Positions 1-9,701 of a stretch of 64,000 nt of DNA are shown here, piece by piece. Every line of letters starts with the position of its first letter. Position 1 is the stretch's first letter. The stretch is from Burkholderia gladioli (GTDB taxonomy: Bacteria > Pseudomonadota > Gammaproteobacteria > Burkholderiales > Burkholderiaceae). The DNA lies in NCBI RefSeq assembly GCF_000959725.1, contig NZ_CP009322.1:2914001-2978000 (forward strand). Reading direction: 5' to 3'. Below the pieces are notes generated by a model. That model saw only the letters and a list, made by a program, of their open reading frames with translations. It searched no databases and was not told where the DNA came from. Position numbers and translations under genes: made by a program.

Positions 1-46
1 TGTATCTACAACACCGTGGAACGCATCCCTCAAAGGTCCTTGCCAC

Positions 47-979
47 ATGAACACACGACGTAGTCAGCCTTTCCCCCGCCTGCAAGCGGCACATGCCTCC
101 AACACGGCAGACCGGGCCGCGCAGACGGGTTCCGGCGGCGGCGATGCCGTCCGGCTCTCCCGGCGCGGCCTGCTCGTGGCGGGTGTCGCCGCCGCCTTGA
201 CGCCGAGCGCGTCGGTCCTGGCCCAGTCGATGCCGGCGGCCGACATGCCTGTCACCAGCGCGCCCGCCGGACGGAACGGCATCAAGGCGCTGGTGTTCGA
301 CGTCTATGGCACCTGCACCGACTATTGGAGCAGCGTCGTCGAGGAGGGCCGCGCGCTGAGCAAGGCGCGAGGGCTGGAAATCGACTGGCCCGCCATCGCC
401 ACCGAATGGTCGGGGCTGATGCTGGCCGGATTCAAGGCGATTTTCGATGGCCAGCGCCCGTGGCAAAGCCTGGCCGCATTGCGGCTCGACGCGCTGGAAA
501 GCACGCTTCGACGGCGTGGCCTGGACAGCGCGTTGCAGGCGGATCTCGAGAACCTGAACGACATCTGGCAGCGATTGCGCACCTGGCAGGATGTCATCCC
601 CGGTTTGCGGCGCCTGCATCAGCCCTATCTGCTCGCCACCCTGTCGAACGCGGACATGGCCGACATGGCGATGCTGGCGCGCGTGCGCGATTTCCGCTGG
701 GATCTGGTCATGACGGCCGAACTGGCCAGGGCCGTCAAGCCGGCGCCCAAGGTGTACCAGATGGCGCCGACCTATCTCGGCCTGAAACCCGAGGAAATCA
801 TGATGGTGGCCTGCCACAAACCCGATCTCCTCGGCGCGCACGGGCAAGGTTTGCGCACCGCCTTCATTCGCCGACCGCTGGAAGCAGGCCCCGGCGGCAA
901 GGTCGATACGCAGCCCGACCCTCGCTTCGACCTGGTGGCCGACAGCTTCACCGAATTGGCGGACTTGCTCGGGGCCTAG
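47..979 (+). CDS. Type II haloacid dehalogenase with Tat signal
   Basis: A 310-aa HAD-superfamily protein of the haloacid dehalogenase type II group, which hydrolyse L-2-haloalkanoic acids. HAD motif I is FDVYGTCTDY (nucleophile Asp), motif II is TLSNAD, the motif III lysine lies in AVKPAPKVYQ, and the motif IV region is VACHKPDL followed by GAHGQGL. The N-terminus is extended by about 80 residues and contains LSRRGLLVAGVAAALT and then ALAQS-like cleavage context, which reads as a twin-arginine export signal. Most family members are cytosolic, so a periplasmic location is unusual. An AAAGG-like sequence lies shortly upstream of the start. It has no partner gene. Family assignment is firm; substrate is unknown. 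Confidence 0.85.
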   Translation: MNTRRSQPFPRLQAAHASNTADRAAQTGSGGGDAVRLSRRGLLVAGVAAALTPSASVLAQSMPAADMPVTSAPAGRNGIKALVFDVYGTCTDYWSSVVEEGRALSKARGLEIDWPAIATEWSGLMLAGFKAIFDGQRPWQSLAALRLDALESTLRRRGLDSALQADLENLNDIWQRLRTWQDVIPGLRRLHQPYLLATLSNADMADMAMLARVRDFRWDLVMTAELARAVKPAPKVYQMAPTYLGLKPEEIMMVACHKPDLLGAHGQGLRTAFIRRPLEAGPGGKVDTQPDPRFDLVADSFTELADLLGA

Positions 980-1016
980 CTGGTTGAATGGTGCGCGGTG
1001 GAGCCACCGCGCCCCC

Positions 1017-1916
1017 TCACGCCAGCCCGCGCCGCCGCAGGAACAGCTTGCGTCCCAGATCGAAGGCCACCAGGTTCCCCGCCACCACCAGCACCAGCCC
1101 GATCACCGCCAGCGTCGACCAGCGATAGCCCTCGAACAGCGTCGACGCGCTCAGCGCCACGAACGGGAACAGCACCGTGCAGTAAGCCGCGCGCTCCGGC
1201 CCGATCCGGCCGACCAGCATCAGGTAGGAGGTGAAGCCGATCACCGAGCCCGGCAGCGCCAGGTAGGCCAGCGCGCCGAGATAGCGCGGCGTCATCTCGG
1301 GCACGAAGGACAGCCCCGCCACGGCCGAGCCGAGCGTGAGCACCGCGGCGCCGATCAGCATCGCCCAGCTGTTGGTGGTGAGCGGGTGCAGCCCCATCGC
1401 CTGCATCCGGCTCGACAGCAGGCTGCCGGTGGAGAAGCACATGGTGCCCGCGAAGGCGATCACCAGGCCGCGCCAGGTGGCCGCGTCGCCGAGATGCCCC
1501 GCCATCTGCTGGTAGAACAGGCAGCCGATGCCGAGCAGGCCCAGCAGCGCGCCGGCGATCGCGGTGGGCTGCAGCGGCCGGCCCAGGAAGATCCGGCCGT
1601 TGATCGCGTTCAGCAGCGGCGCGATCGAGAACACCACGGCCACCAGCCCGCTCGGCACCACGCGCTCGGCGTAGTAGAAGCACAGAAAGTTCAGACAAAA
1701 CAGCGCCACGCCCTGCGCGACCAGGAAGCGCCAGGCCTCGCGCGGCGGCCGGATCGGCCGGCGCAGCACGCGCAGCAGCAGGAACAGCACGGCCGCGGCG
1801 ATCCAGAAGCGCAAGGCGATCGAGATGGGCGGCGGCACGCTGTCGAGCTGCCATTTGATGGCGATCCAGGTGGTGCCCCAGATCAGCACGGTGACGGCAT
1901 AAAGCAGAAGATTCAT
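1017..1916 (-). CDS. EamA/DMT-family membrane transporter
   Basis: A 299-aa integral membrane protein of the drug/metabolite transporter superfamily. It shows about ten hydrophobic segments arranged as two EamA repeats. The first opens with YAVTVLIWGTTWIAIKWQ, the WGxxW(I/A) signature of the family, and the protein ends with a positively charged tail (LGRKLFLRRRG). Such proteins usually export amino acids or metabolites, but the substrate cannot be read from sequence. It diverges from the AraC gene at 2067, and the shared 150-bp gap suggests that this regulator controls it. Confidence 0.85.
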   Translation of the reverse strand: MNLLLYAVTVLIWGTTWIAIKWQLDSVPPPISIALRFWIAAAVLFLLLRVLRRPIRPPREAWRFLVAQGVALFCLNFLCFYYAERVVPSGLVAVVFSIAPLLNAINGRIFLGRPLQPTAIAGALLGLLGIGCLFYQQMAGHLGDAATWRGLVIAFAGTMCFSTGSLLSSRMQAMGLHPLTTNSWAMLIGAAVLTLGSAVAGLSFVPEMTPRYLGALAYLALPGSVIGFTSYLMLVGRIGPERAAYCTVLFPFVALSASTLFEGYRWSTLAVIGLVLVVAGNLVAFDLGRKLFLRRRGLA

Positions 1917-2066
1917 GAGACGCGCGGCAGGAAAAAGGTGAGGGAGCGGGAATCGGTCGATCCCCGGCAGCTACTGTGCCGCCGCCCATGTCCGGCCACT
2001 TGTCCGAAATTGCGGTCTTTCCGTTACGGCCCGGCGCAGCCGCGCGCGCGCCCCTATACTGCGCAC

Positions 2067-3023
2067 ATGAGCTCCCTCCGCCCATCCGCCCCGATTCTCG
2101 TCGAACCGCCCGCGTCCGCCTCCGAACTGGCCGGCGCGGCCGATCTGCCGTTCGGCCTGCAGTCGGTCTGCCGCACGCTGGCCGAGGCGGACGCCCGGCT
2201 CGAGCGCTTCGCCTGGCTGGGCGACCACCTCGCGATCGCCGAATGGACGCGCGAGACCGAGATCGCCGAAACCGTCTACGAGCAGCCCGGCCATCACACG
2301 CTGTCGTGCTACCTGGCGGGCGGTTATCGCACCGAACGGCAGCGGGTGCCCGGCTACGGCGCGCCGAGCCGGCTCTGCGCGCTGCCCGGCGACCACGAAT
2401 CGCGCTGGTGGGTGCGCGGCCAGATGCATTTCATGCATCTCTACTTCCTGCCCGAGCACTTCGCGCGCCGCGCCGTGCGCGAACTGGACCGCGAGCCGCG
2501 CGAGCTGGAACTGGCCGATCGCACCTACTTCGAGGATCCGCGCATCGCCGAGCTGTGCCGCTCGCTGCTGCTGGAAAGCTGGGACGACGTCGACGGCCGG
2601 CTGCGCGCCAACGAAACCGCCCACGAGGTGCTGAGCCGGCTGCTGCGCGAGCAAAGCGTGGTGCGCAGCGGCGTGCCGCGTACCGGCGGGCTGTCGCCGA
2701 CGGTGCGCCGGCGTGTGCGCGATTATGTGGACGCGAGCCTCGGGCAGTCGATCACGCTCGGCGAGCTGGCCGATCTCGCCGCGCTGTCGGAATACCATTT
2801 CGCGCGCATGTTCCGGGTCTCGTTCGGCGCGCCGCCACATGCCTGGATCGCCGAGCAGCGGCTGGCCCGCGCCCGCGAGCTGCTGCGCGGCACCGCGCTG
2901 CCGCTCGCGCAGGTCGCCGAGCAGTGCGGCTACGCGAATGCCGCGCATTTCAGCCATCGCTTCCGCGACGCGCACGGCGTGGCGCCCACCGTGTTCCGCA
3001 AGGCCCTGCTGGGCGGCGCCTGA
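2067..3023 (+). CDS. AraC-family transcriptional regulator
   Basis: A 318-aa regulator. The C-terminal ~100 residues carry a double helix-turn-helix of the AraC/XylS type (LGELADLAALSEYHFARMFR, then LAQVAEQCGYANAAHFSHRFR). The N-terminal ~200 residues would be the effector-binding part. An upstream extension is open in frame, but I chose the ATG at 2067 because it starts the conserved region and lies just past the divergent promoter gap with the EamA gene. It probably activates that exporter in response to an unknown ligand. Confidence 0.85.
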   Translation: MSSLRPSAPILVEPPASASELAGAADLPFGLQSVCRTLAEADARLERFAWLGDHLAIAEWTRETEIAETVYEQPGHHTLSCYLAGGYRTERQRVPGYGAPSRLCALPGDHESRWWVRGQMHFMHLYFLPEHFARRAVRELDREPRELELADRTYFEDPRIAELCRSLLLESWDDVDGRLRANETAHEVLSRLLREQSVVRSGVPRTGGLSPTVRRRVRDYVDASLGQSITLGELADLAALSEYHFARMFRVSFGAPPHAWIAEQRLARARELLRGTALPLAQVAEQCGYANAAHFSHRFRDAHGVAPTVFRKALLGGA

Positions 3024-3039
3024 GCGCCTGAGCGCCTGA
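3016..3039 (+). repeat. Three tandem copies of GCGCCTGA at the end of the araC-type gene
   Basis: The octamer GCGCCTGA occurs three times head to tail and includes the regulator's stop codon. Each unit contains TGA; the second and third copies, being 8 bp on, fall in other frames. It looks like replication slippage and has no evident role. Confidence 0.8.
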
Positions 3040-3263
3040 GCCCCTGCACGGCTGGGCTGGCGCCCGCGCCGGGCGTCGACGGTTGCAGTTTTCGAGCATC
3101 TGCCTATCATCGTTACCTCGCTCAAGCTCCGATCGACGATGATTTTCCCGTTCCCCCTCCCGACCAGCGCCATCGCGCTGCCCTCACCGCGCCCGCTCGG
3201 CCGCTCCGACGGACTGCCGGCGGCTTGCCAAACCAGCCGCCGCGCTCCCTCGGAGCCGCGCGC

Positions 3264-3896
3264 ATGAACGGCCACGTCGCCTACACGCTGCTGGACCTGA
3301 CGGGCACCTTCGCGTTCGCGATCAGCGGCGCCGTGGCGGCCCGCCAGCGGCGCCTCGACCTGTTCGGCGTGGCCTTCGTCACCTTCATCGTCGCCTGCGG
3401 CGGCGGCATCGTGCGCGACGTCTGCATCGGCGCCGTGCCGCCGGCCGGCCTCTCGAACTGGAGCTACCTGGTGGTGTCGCTGGTCGCCGCGGCGCTGACC
3501 ATCGCCGCCTACCAGAAGGTCCGGCGGCTGCGTTATCCGGTGCTGCTGTTCGATGCGATCGGGCTCGGCATGTTCTCCGTGGCCGGCGCGCAGAAGGCGC
3601 TGGCCTACAGCGGGAGCGCCGAGGTCGCGATCCTGCTGGGCATGTTCAGCGCGGTGGGCGGCGGCGTGATCCGCGACGTGCTGCTGTCGCGCGTGCCGGC
3701 CATCCTGCAGCGCGAGATCTACGCGCTGGCCGCCCTGTTCGGCGCGACCGTCGAGGTCGTCTCGCTGCGCACCAACTGGCTGCCGACGCTCGCGCCCTGG
3801 CTCGCGATCGGCTCCTGCGTGGCGATCCGGCTGTCCTCGCTGTACTTCGGCTGGCGGCTGCCGGTGTTCGGCTCGCGGCAGACCGACGGCCGCTGA
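3264..3896 (+). CDS. TRIC-type cation channel family protein (UPF0126, YadS-like)
   Basis: A 210-aa membrane protein with about seven transmembrane segments. It contains two copies of the UPF0126 ('glycine transporter') domain, each with its hallmark: CGGGIVRDV in the first half and GGGVIRDVLL in the second. Prokaryotic TRIC homologues form trimeric potassium/cation channels. The ATG at 3264 was chosen because GGAG lies 8 nt upstream; a TTG 39 nt earlier is open but lacks support. It stands alone between unrelated genes. Confidence 0.85.
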   Translation: MNGHVAYTLLDLTGTFAFAISGAVAARQRRLDLFGVAFVTFIVACGGGIVRDVCIGAVPPAGLSNWSYLVVSLVAAALTIAAYQKVRRLRYPVLLFDAIGLGMFSVAGAQKALAYSGSAEVAILLGMFSAVGGGVIRDVLLSRVPAILQREIYALAALFGATVEVVSLRTNWLPTLAPWLAIGSCVAIRLSSLYFGWRLPVFGSRQTDGR

Positions 3897-3930
3897 AGGC
3901 CGCCCCCGGCGCCGGGCCGCCCGGCTCGAC

Positions 3931-5064
3931 TCAGCAGGCGAGGTCGAAATGCGCCTGCGCCACCACCGCGCCGTTCACGATCAGCTCGACGCCATGGCGC
4001 CCCGCGTAATGCGTGCGCGTCGTGAAATCGCGGATCCGCTGGCTGCGCACGATATCGATGCGCTGCCCCGGCGCCAGCGTCAGCTCCCTGAGCTTGAAGA
4101 CCTTGTGCGCGGTGCTGCCGTTCTTCTTCACGTAGCCGATCCGGTAATCGACCACCAGCCGCTGCACGTCCTGCGCCGTGGACACAAGCTCGGCGGCCAG
4201 CGTGACCGTCTCGCCGAGTTCGATGCGCGCCGGCGTCACCGCGAACGGCACCGCCTCGATCCGCGCCGCGCCGCTCGCGCCGAGCAGCGCCAGCGCCCGC
4301 GCGTCGCCGCGCTTGACCAGCGTGCGCAGCGCATGCCGGACGATCCAGCGCGTGCCGGCATCGGCGCCGCCCCATGCGGCGGCACGTTCCAGCACCCAAT
4401 CCGGATGCAGCTTGGTGACGTCGTTCAGGTGGTTGGCCACCGAGCGGCGCACGTAGTCGCTCGGGTCGGCGCACAGATTGTCGAGGATCGGCGCGGCCAG
4501 CGCGGGATCGGCCTCGATCTCGCGCAGCCGGAACGACCAGGGCAGGCGCGGCCGGCTGCCTTCGCTGGCCAGCCGGCGCACGGCTTGGTCCTCGTGCCGG
4601 GACCAGTCGCGCAGCGTGGCCAGCGCGCGTCGCGGATCGTCGCGCAGGAATTCGCGCACCGCGAATTCCGAGCTGCCGAAGCGCGTGAAGAAGGCCAGCG
4701 CCGCCATCGAGCGATCGAAGTCGTGACGGCCGAACTGGCCGACGTAGTCGGGCGCGACCAGCGACAGGAAGCCGCCGCCCAGGTGCGGCGCGGCCTCGGC
4801 CAGCAGCGTCAGCACAGTGTCGTAGCCGCCCGGCAGCGCTTGCGCGCCGGCCTCGATCGCGAGGCTGGCGCGACGCACGCGCGCCATCAGCGACAGCTCG
4901 TCGAGGCCATCGAGCGCGACCGCCAGGAAGCGCCGCGTATCGAAGCTGCGCTCGATCAGTTTCAGCGTGGAGAGCAGCGAACGGAATTGCCGTTCGCCCA
5001 TCGAGTCCTTGAGAAGGACCGGGGAATCGAGGGAATCAGGAGAATCGGGAGCCTGGGTGGACAT
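3931..5064 (-). CDS. alkC: AlkC-like DNA alkylation repair protein
   Basis: A 377-aa protein resembling the AlkC subgroup of HEAT-like-repeat DNA glycosylases, which excise N-alkylated purines without base flipping. The helical repeat region (about residues 20-260) includes the clusters GSRPRLPWSFRLREI and DPSDYVRRSVANHLNDVTK, typical of AlkC/AlkD. The last ~110 residues are beta-rich and match the Ig-like C-terminal domain that separates AlkC from AlkD (VDYRIGYVKKNG, TTRTHYAGRHGVELIVNG). The WYL regulator gene lies upstream on the same strand with a gap of about 70 bp and may be co-expressed. The exact subgroup is inferred. Confidence 0.75.
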   Translation of the reverse strand: MSTQAPDSPDSLDSPVLLKDSMGERQFRSLLSTLKLIERSFDTRRFLAVALDGLDELSLMARVRRASLAIEAGAQALPGGYDTVLTLLAEAAPHLGGGFLSLVAPDYVGQFGRHDFDRSMAALAFFTRFGSSEFAVREFLRDDPRRALATLRDWSRHEDQAVRRLASEGSRPRLPWSFRLREIEADPALAAPILDNLCADPSDYVRRSVANHLNDVTKLHPDWVLERAAAWGGADAGTRWIVRHALRTLVKRGDARALALLGASGAARIEAVPFAVTPARIELGETVTLAAELVSTAQDVQRLVVDYRIGYVKKNGSTAHKVFKLRELTLAPGQRIDIVRSQRIRDFTTRTHYAGRHGVELIVNGAVVAQAHFDLAC

Positions 5065-5132
5065 GGCGCGGTGGCCGCGCGGAGAACCGCGCGCGCGTGA
5101 TCGGAAAGCCGGTAGCTTCGCCGATCGCGCTG

Positions 5133-5837
5133 TCAGTTTTTGTCAGGAGACTGCAGGGACAGCGCCAGTTGCGCATGCAGCCCGCGCATCAGGGCCGCGC
5201 GCCGCGCCGGGTAGCGGTCGAGCTCGGTGGCGGCCTGGATCCGGTCGGTGCGGAAGGTGCGGAAGGCCTCGCGCAGTTCGCACCAGGCGGCCAGCACGCG
5301 CGCATTGTCCATGAAGCCGATCTGGACCGGCCAGACAATGCGATGCGACTGGCTGCCGGCCACGTCCACATAGACGATCTCGAGCCGCCGCTCGGCACGG
5401 ATCGCCGCGCGCAGCCGGCCCAGTTCGACCACGTTGGCGGGAAACGAGGGCGCGGGTGGCCCCGGCATGGCGAGCGGCGCGTCGAGGGTCGCGCCGGCAT
5501 CGGGCGGCAGCACCGCGGCGATCTTGGCCAGCGCGGCCGCCGCGGCCGTCTTCAGAATCTCGTCGCCGCGCTGGTCGACATAGTGGAGCCCCAGCACGAT
5601 CGCCTCGATCTCCTCGCGCGCGAACATCAGCGGCGGCAGGAAATGGCCGGCGCGCAGCAGGTAGCCGACGCCGGCACTGCCCTCGATCGGGGCGCCCTGC
5701 GCGATCAGTTCGGCGATGTCGCGATAGACGGTGCGCTCCGACACGGCCAGCTCGGTGGCGAGCTGCGCCGCCGTGACCGGGCGGCGCCTGGCGCGCAGCA
5801 GTTCCAGCAGGTTGAGCAGACGTCCCGAACGTGACAT
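5133..5837 (-). CDS. YafY-type HTH and WYL-domain regulator
   Basis: A 234-aa regulator. The N-terminal winged helix-turn-helix (residues 1-60, VTAAQLATELAVSERTVYRDI) is the HTH_11 type. A central-to-C-terminal WYL-like domain follows (RRLEIVYVDVAGSQSHRIVWPVQ). WYL proteins bind nucleic-acid or nucleotide ligands and often control stress or repair genes, which fits the AlkC-like gene directly downstream. The start at 5837 precedes the conserved MSRSGRLLNLLELL. Confidence 0.85.
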   Translation of the reverse strand: MSRSGRLLNLLELLRARRRPVTAAQLATELAVSERTVYRDIAELIAQGAPIEGSAGVGYLLRAGHFLPPLMFAREEIEAIVLGLHYVDQRGDEILKTAAAAALAKIAAVLPPDAGATLDAPLAMPGPPAPSFPANVVELGRLRAAIRAERRLEIVYVDVAGSQSHRIVWPVQIGFMDNARVLAAWCELREAFRTFRTDRIQAATELDRYPARRAALMRGLHAQLALSLQSPDKN

Positions 5838-5978
5838 GGCGGGCTCCCGGTGGCGTGTATGTCGCGTTGCCGGTTGGCGGCCGGCAACGTGCCCGCGATT
5901 GTAAGGGCTCGGGGCAGGAGAGGGAGGCTGGTTAGTTGCTTTTGGTGGGAAATGCGGGTTGGTGGCCGGGTTCGTTTC

Positions 5979-7061
5979 TCACGATGTCGCGCGCTGGGCG
6001 GCAAGTGCTCGGGACGGGTTATCCAACCAGGCATCGGCGTGTTTTTCTCCATCCGGCTCGCCGGCCCAATCCCGTACCCGCGCGTGATCGTCGTCAGGGT
6101 AGTCGCCACGCTTCTGAGCCAGTATCGTTTCGGCCCAGCCGATTGGCGTTCCTTGTCGCGGTTCCGCGTAGGGATCGTCAGGGGCGATGATGGACAGGTT
6201 CGCGATCTCGTCGGGCCAGATCGGCGCGCGGCAGGTGGCGTTCGAGATCATTCGCATCAAGGTGAAGAAGAGGACGGGCGGCATCACCAGCAAGCGCATG
6301 AACGCCGGCACGTTCATGCCGAAGTCGTATAGCGAGAAGAGGAAGGATTCGCGAGGTGTTTCATGCCGAGTGTGGAACAGCATGGGTTTGGGCAGGTCCC
6401 GCGGGCCCTCGTTCATGTAGCGGCACCAATAGTTCCATTGCGCCAGCGCCAGACGGGCTTCCGTTTTTTGCCACTCGCGACCGATGGAGAATGCCCGCGT
6501 GACCTTGCCTTGCTCGTCTACCGTGTAGTGGCGGATGTGATAGTACGTGCCGTATGGCGTGATCTCGCGATGAAGGCAGAAGATCGATTCCTCCGTCCAG
6601 GGTGCTTCCCAGACGATATCGCCTTGCCCTGGCTTCGAGAAAAACCGGCGACGCCGGATCGCGTAGATCTTGCGGGTCGCGCGGTGAAGGCGGATGGGAC
6701 GGTAACGCAGGCCAAAGAACAGGTTGGGGCCGAGATACCAGACAGTCGGGCCAAAAAGCAACAAGGGCAGAAACGAAAGCAATATTTCAACCATGCCGCC
6801 CCATGGATAACGAATGAAGGTCAGCCAATAAATATATGGACCCATACCCAGCGACAAAAAAGCCATGAGCACACCCATGACGACCCATTGCTTATCCAGA
6901 AGAATTGGATCGATCACGTCCATGAATTTCGAATTAATACTGAATGTCGACCCCAAATCCTTGATTTCAGGCCCAACTGATTGATTAATCGAGAGCCGAT
7001 GCACCTGATCCCACGCTGGAATAGCACCACCGGCACCTTTCCTGAACAGTCGCTCGTCCAT
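5979..7061 (-). CDS. DUF6708-like membrane protein, T6SS effector-associated
   Basis: A 360-aa protein with two adjacent hydrophobic segments near residues 60-115 (WVVMGVLMAFLSLGMGPYIYWL and the stretch that follows) and a third near 265-285 (LLVMPPVLFFTLM). The soluble part between them contains YRPIRLHRATRKIYAIRRRR and WEAPWTEE. This layout matches what I know as DUF6708, found beside T6SS effectors. It starts only 3 bp after the effector gene stop, so the two are surely co-transcribed. It may be an immunity or accessory protein; that role is inferred from position. Confidence 0.55.
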   Translation of the reverse strand: MDERLFRKGAGGAIPAWDQVHRLSINQSVGPEIKDLGSTFSINSKFMDVIDPILLDKQWVVMGVLMAFLSLGMGPYIYWLTFIRYPWGGMVEILLSFLPLLLFGPTVWYLGPNLFFGLRYRPIRLHRATRKIYAIRRRRFFSKPGQGDIVWEAPWTEESIFCLHREITPYGTYYHIRHYTVDEQGKVTRAFSIGREWQKTEARLALAQWNYWCRYMNEGPRDLPKPMLFHTRHETPRESFLFSLYDFGMNVPAFMRLLVMPPVLFFTLMRMISNATCRAPIWPDEIANLSIIAPDDPYAEPRQGTPIGWAETILAQKRGDYPDDDHARVRDWAGEPDGEKHADAWLDNPSRALAAQRATS

Positions 7062-7064
7062 GCC

Positions 7065-9701
7065 TTAGCGCTCCACGGCGAAATTGAAGGCCTTCAACTC
7101 CTCATCCAACGAGCGATAAGCTGGCGTTTTACTGAACTTGCAACGCGCCACCCATTCAACGATTGCGGTCGATTCCACATGAACAACCACGACGCCGATG
7201 GCAATCGAAACCACCAGAATCGGCCACAGCGGAGGCAACCATGCACCAATGAGCGGAATTGATGAAACAGCCGGAGAGAGCGCAATGTACATACCAAGAA
7301 TGCCACTCGAAAGATAAAGGGCCGCCACATTCTTCTCGTGATTCCTCAAGGCTCCCGGTGCCTTTCCAAACAAATCCACGCCCGAGACGAAAACACCCGC
7401 GAGCGCACCGACCCATCGCCCGGCATGCGCCGCCACTCCCGCTGTCTTCCTGTTGAACCACGCCCAATGCTTCATGATGAAATCCGAAAGCGGATGAACG
7501 GGCGCCTTGATGAACGTCTCCGAAACCGTCTCGACGATATTGCCCAGGATGGCAACCACCGAGCCGGTCAGCTTCAGCAGCGTTTCGTCGTAGTTGAAGC
7601 GATCGCTCTCATTGAAATCCGCATACGCAAACCGCAACGCAACGAGCTGAAAAATCGCGGTGGCGACGCCCTGGTGAAACTCGACCGGCGACGATGCTCC
7701 GAGCCATTTGCGCGTCATGTCCACGCCAGGCAGCTTGATGGCCTTGACTTCACTCGCCTCCAGCTTGCCCGCCCTCACCCACGCATCGGTATCGATCGCA
7801 TAGGCAAACACGGCGAGATCGGAAGGCGGTGCCGCCTTGAAGACCTCACGACGGATATTGGCGGCGGCGGCCTGCTGCGCCAGGCGGTCGCCGTCCAGCT
7901 TCAAGCCCAGCGCCTCCCCCTGCTTGAGCACCCAGGTGCGCATTTCGATCGGCGTGAGACCCGCGGCCTTGATCGATACGCCCGCGTGCATCGACAGCCG
8001 GATCGTCACGAAGCCGGCAGCCACGCCCCTCGCCCCTTTCGCCAGCACATCGACGATCGTGTTCGCCGTGGTCACAACCAGCCGGTCCCGCAGATTTCCA
8101 GCCGTTCCGAACTGCTCGATATTCTCGATGGACGCCTTGTAGAGGTTCAGGATGTTCTCGTACTGAATATCCGAGCCGCGCACCTGGCCATCGGCGGCCG
8201 CCATCAGCGTTTCCTGATTGAACAGGAGCGCGCGCACGTACAGGTTGCGAGTATCCGAGGCCTGGCCGTTCAACCAGTCATCCAGCACCTTCCGGCATGC
8301 TTGCGTACCGGCAGCCGCCCCGATCGATTGCGCACACGATTCGCTGTATGCGTACCCGCTGCGCAAATCCCGCATATCGTGATTACCCGTCATCCAATCG
8401 GCGAGCAAGCTGCACTTGAGCCACTCGGCATGTGCCTGCACGAGAGCCGACCACCCGGGCTTGAACGCATCGAGCGCGCGGGGATACTCATCCTTCCGAA
8501 AACGCTCAAGCGCCTGCGTGTCGATCACGCTCACGGGCTTTCCGTCGCGGCCGATCAACGGCTTGCCGTCCGGCCCCATCCTGGCGCATGCCGCGGCCCA
8601 TGCCTCGTCGGCCGCTTCCAGCTCGGCGGTCGGGATATCGTCGATTTTCCGTTGCTCGGCCCTGGCGGCCCTACCGGCGCTGCCGGTCGCGATCCACCTG
8701 CGCACGAAGCGATAGAGCCCGGCCAGGTCCGCCGCCGGCTCTCCCGGCGCGCGGACCACGGCATTGAGAGCATTGGCATCGGCGATACGTTTCGATATGC
8801 CGTAGCCAAGCCCGGCACTGGCCTTCGCATTGGCCCGAATGCCCACCTCGGCACGCTCCAGGAGTTGCGCCGACACGTACTTCCAGTAAATCCCCGTGTC
8901 GAAACCGTTGTGCGAATCAGGGATGGTCAACTCGGCAAGATCATTCGCGATGCCGACGGGATCGTTGACGGCAATCACGAAACCCTGCTTCAGCGGCGAT
9001 TCGGCCATTACCTTGGCGATGCGCGCATCCGCATGGGTTTGACGCAGACGGATGTCGTCATTGGGTGCGCAATTGCTGAAATTGAAGGCTTCCGCCATGG
9101 CGCGATGGTCCATCGCGAAATGCGAGATCCCGCTACGCACCGCCTCGAATTCCCCCGTATGGGCAGCGCCGCCGGCGATCATCGCCGACACATCGATGCA
9201 CTGCATATGCAGCTTGCGCCAAGCGATATCCTCGATCTTCTTGAAGACCATATCCCGAGTCCAACGCACATTGGACCATCCGATCCAGAGCTTCGTGGCC
9301 TCGTCGTCGCCAGGCGTGTGCTGGATGCTCACGCAGAGGCCGTAGGATTGCGGATAGTCGTCACCGAGCGGACAGAGATTCGCGGTCAGGTTGTATTTGG
9401 CGCTGTTGCCGGGCGGCGGCGCGATGCCCGGCGGAAATTTCCATAACGCGCCGTCGCCCGTCACCATGTAGGCACGCAGAAGCTTGCGCTTTTCGTCGTA
9501 GGTATAGAGGTACCCCCCTCGCAGCGAACGCAAGGTGTATCGCGCCGTCGCGACGTCCTGCGGCGCGCGATCGTCGACTCGAAAATTTCCGGACAAGGCG
9601 GGGACCTTTGCCGCGCCGCGAGGGCAGGCGATCGCATAACGAACGGGATAGATGAGCAGCGAGTCACGATCGCAGATCGGGCAGCCCTTACGTATCGACA
9701 T
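7065..9701 (-). CDS. T6SS effector, BTH_I2691 family
   Basis: An 878-aa protein. The N-terminus has a zinc-ribbon-like CPICDRD followed by IYPVRYAIACP and LRGGYLYTYDEKRKLL, the opening typical of BTH_I2691-family T6SS effectors in Burkholderia. The middle is long and helical. The C-terminus has two strongly hydrophobic segments (LYLSSGILGMYIALSPAV and PPLWPILVVSIAIGVVVVHV), suggesting membrane insertion in the target cell. I chose the start at 9701 because GAGGGG lies 7 nt upstream and the family homology begins there. It overlaps the upstream nuclease-like gene by 14 bp. No vgrG or paar gene is in the window, so this is an orphan effector locus. Confidence 0.75.
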   Translation of the reverse strand: MSIRKGCPICDRDSLLIYPVRYAIACPRGAAKVPALSGNFRVDDRAPQDVATARYTLRSLRGGYLYTYDEKRKLLRAYMVTGDGALWKFPPGIAPPPGNSAKYNLTANLCPLGDDYPQSYGLCVSIQHTPGDDEATKLWIGWSNVRWTRDMVFKKIEDIAWRKLHMQCIDVSAMIAGGAAHTGEFEAVRSGISHFAMDHRAMAEAFNFSNCAPNDDIRLRQTHADARIAKVMAESPLKQGFVIAVNDPVGIANDLAELTIPDSHNGFDTGIYWKYVSAQLLERAEVGIRANAKASAGLGYGISKRIADANALNAVVRAPGEPAADLAGLYRFVRRWIATGSAGRAARAEQRKIDDIPTAELEAADEAWAAACARMGPDGKPLIGRDGKPVSVIDTQALERFRKDEYPRALDAFKPGWSALVQAHAEWLKCSLLADWMTGNHDMRDLRSGYAYSESCAQSIGAAAGTQACRKVLDDWLNGQASDTRNLYVRALLFNQETLMAAADGQVRGSDIQYENILNLYKASIENIEQFGTAGNLRDRLVVTTANTIVDVLAKGARGVAAGFVTIRLSMHAGVSIKAAGLTPIEMRTWVLKQGEALGLKLDGDRLAQQAAAANIRREVFKAAPPSDLAVFAYAIDTDAWVRAGKLEASEVKAIKLPGVDMTRKWLGASSPVEFHQGVATAIFQLVALRFAYADFNESDRFNYDETLLKLTGSVVAILGNIVETVSETFIKAPVHPLSDFIMKHWAWFNRKTAGVAAHAGRWVGALAGVFVSGVDLFGKAPGALRNHEKNVAALYLSSGILGMYIALSPAVSSIPLIGAWLPPLWPILVVSIAIGVVVVHVESTAIVEWVARCKFSKTPAYRSLDEELKAFNFAVER

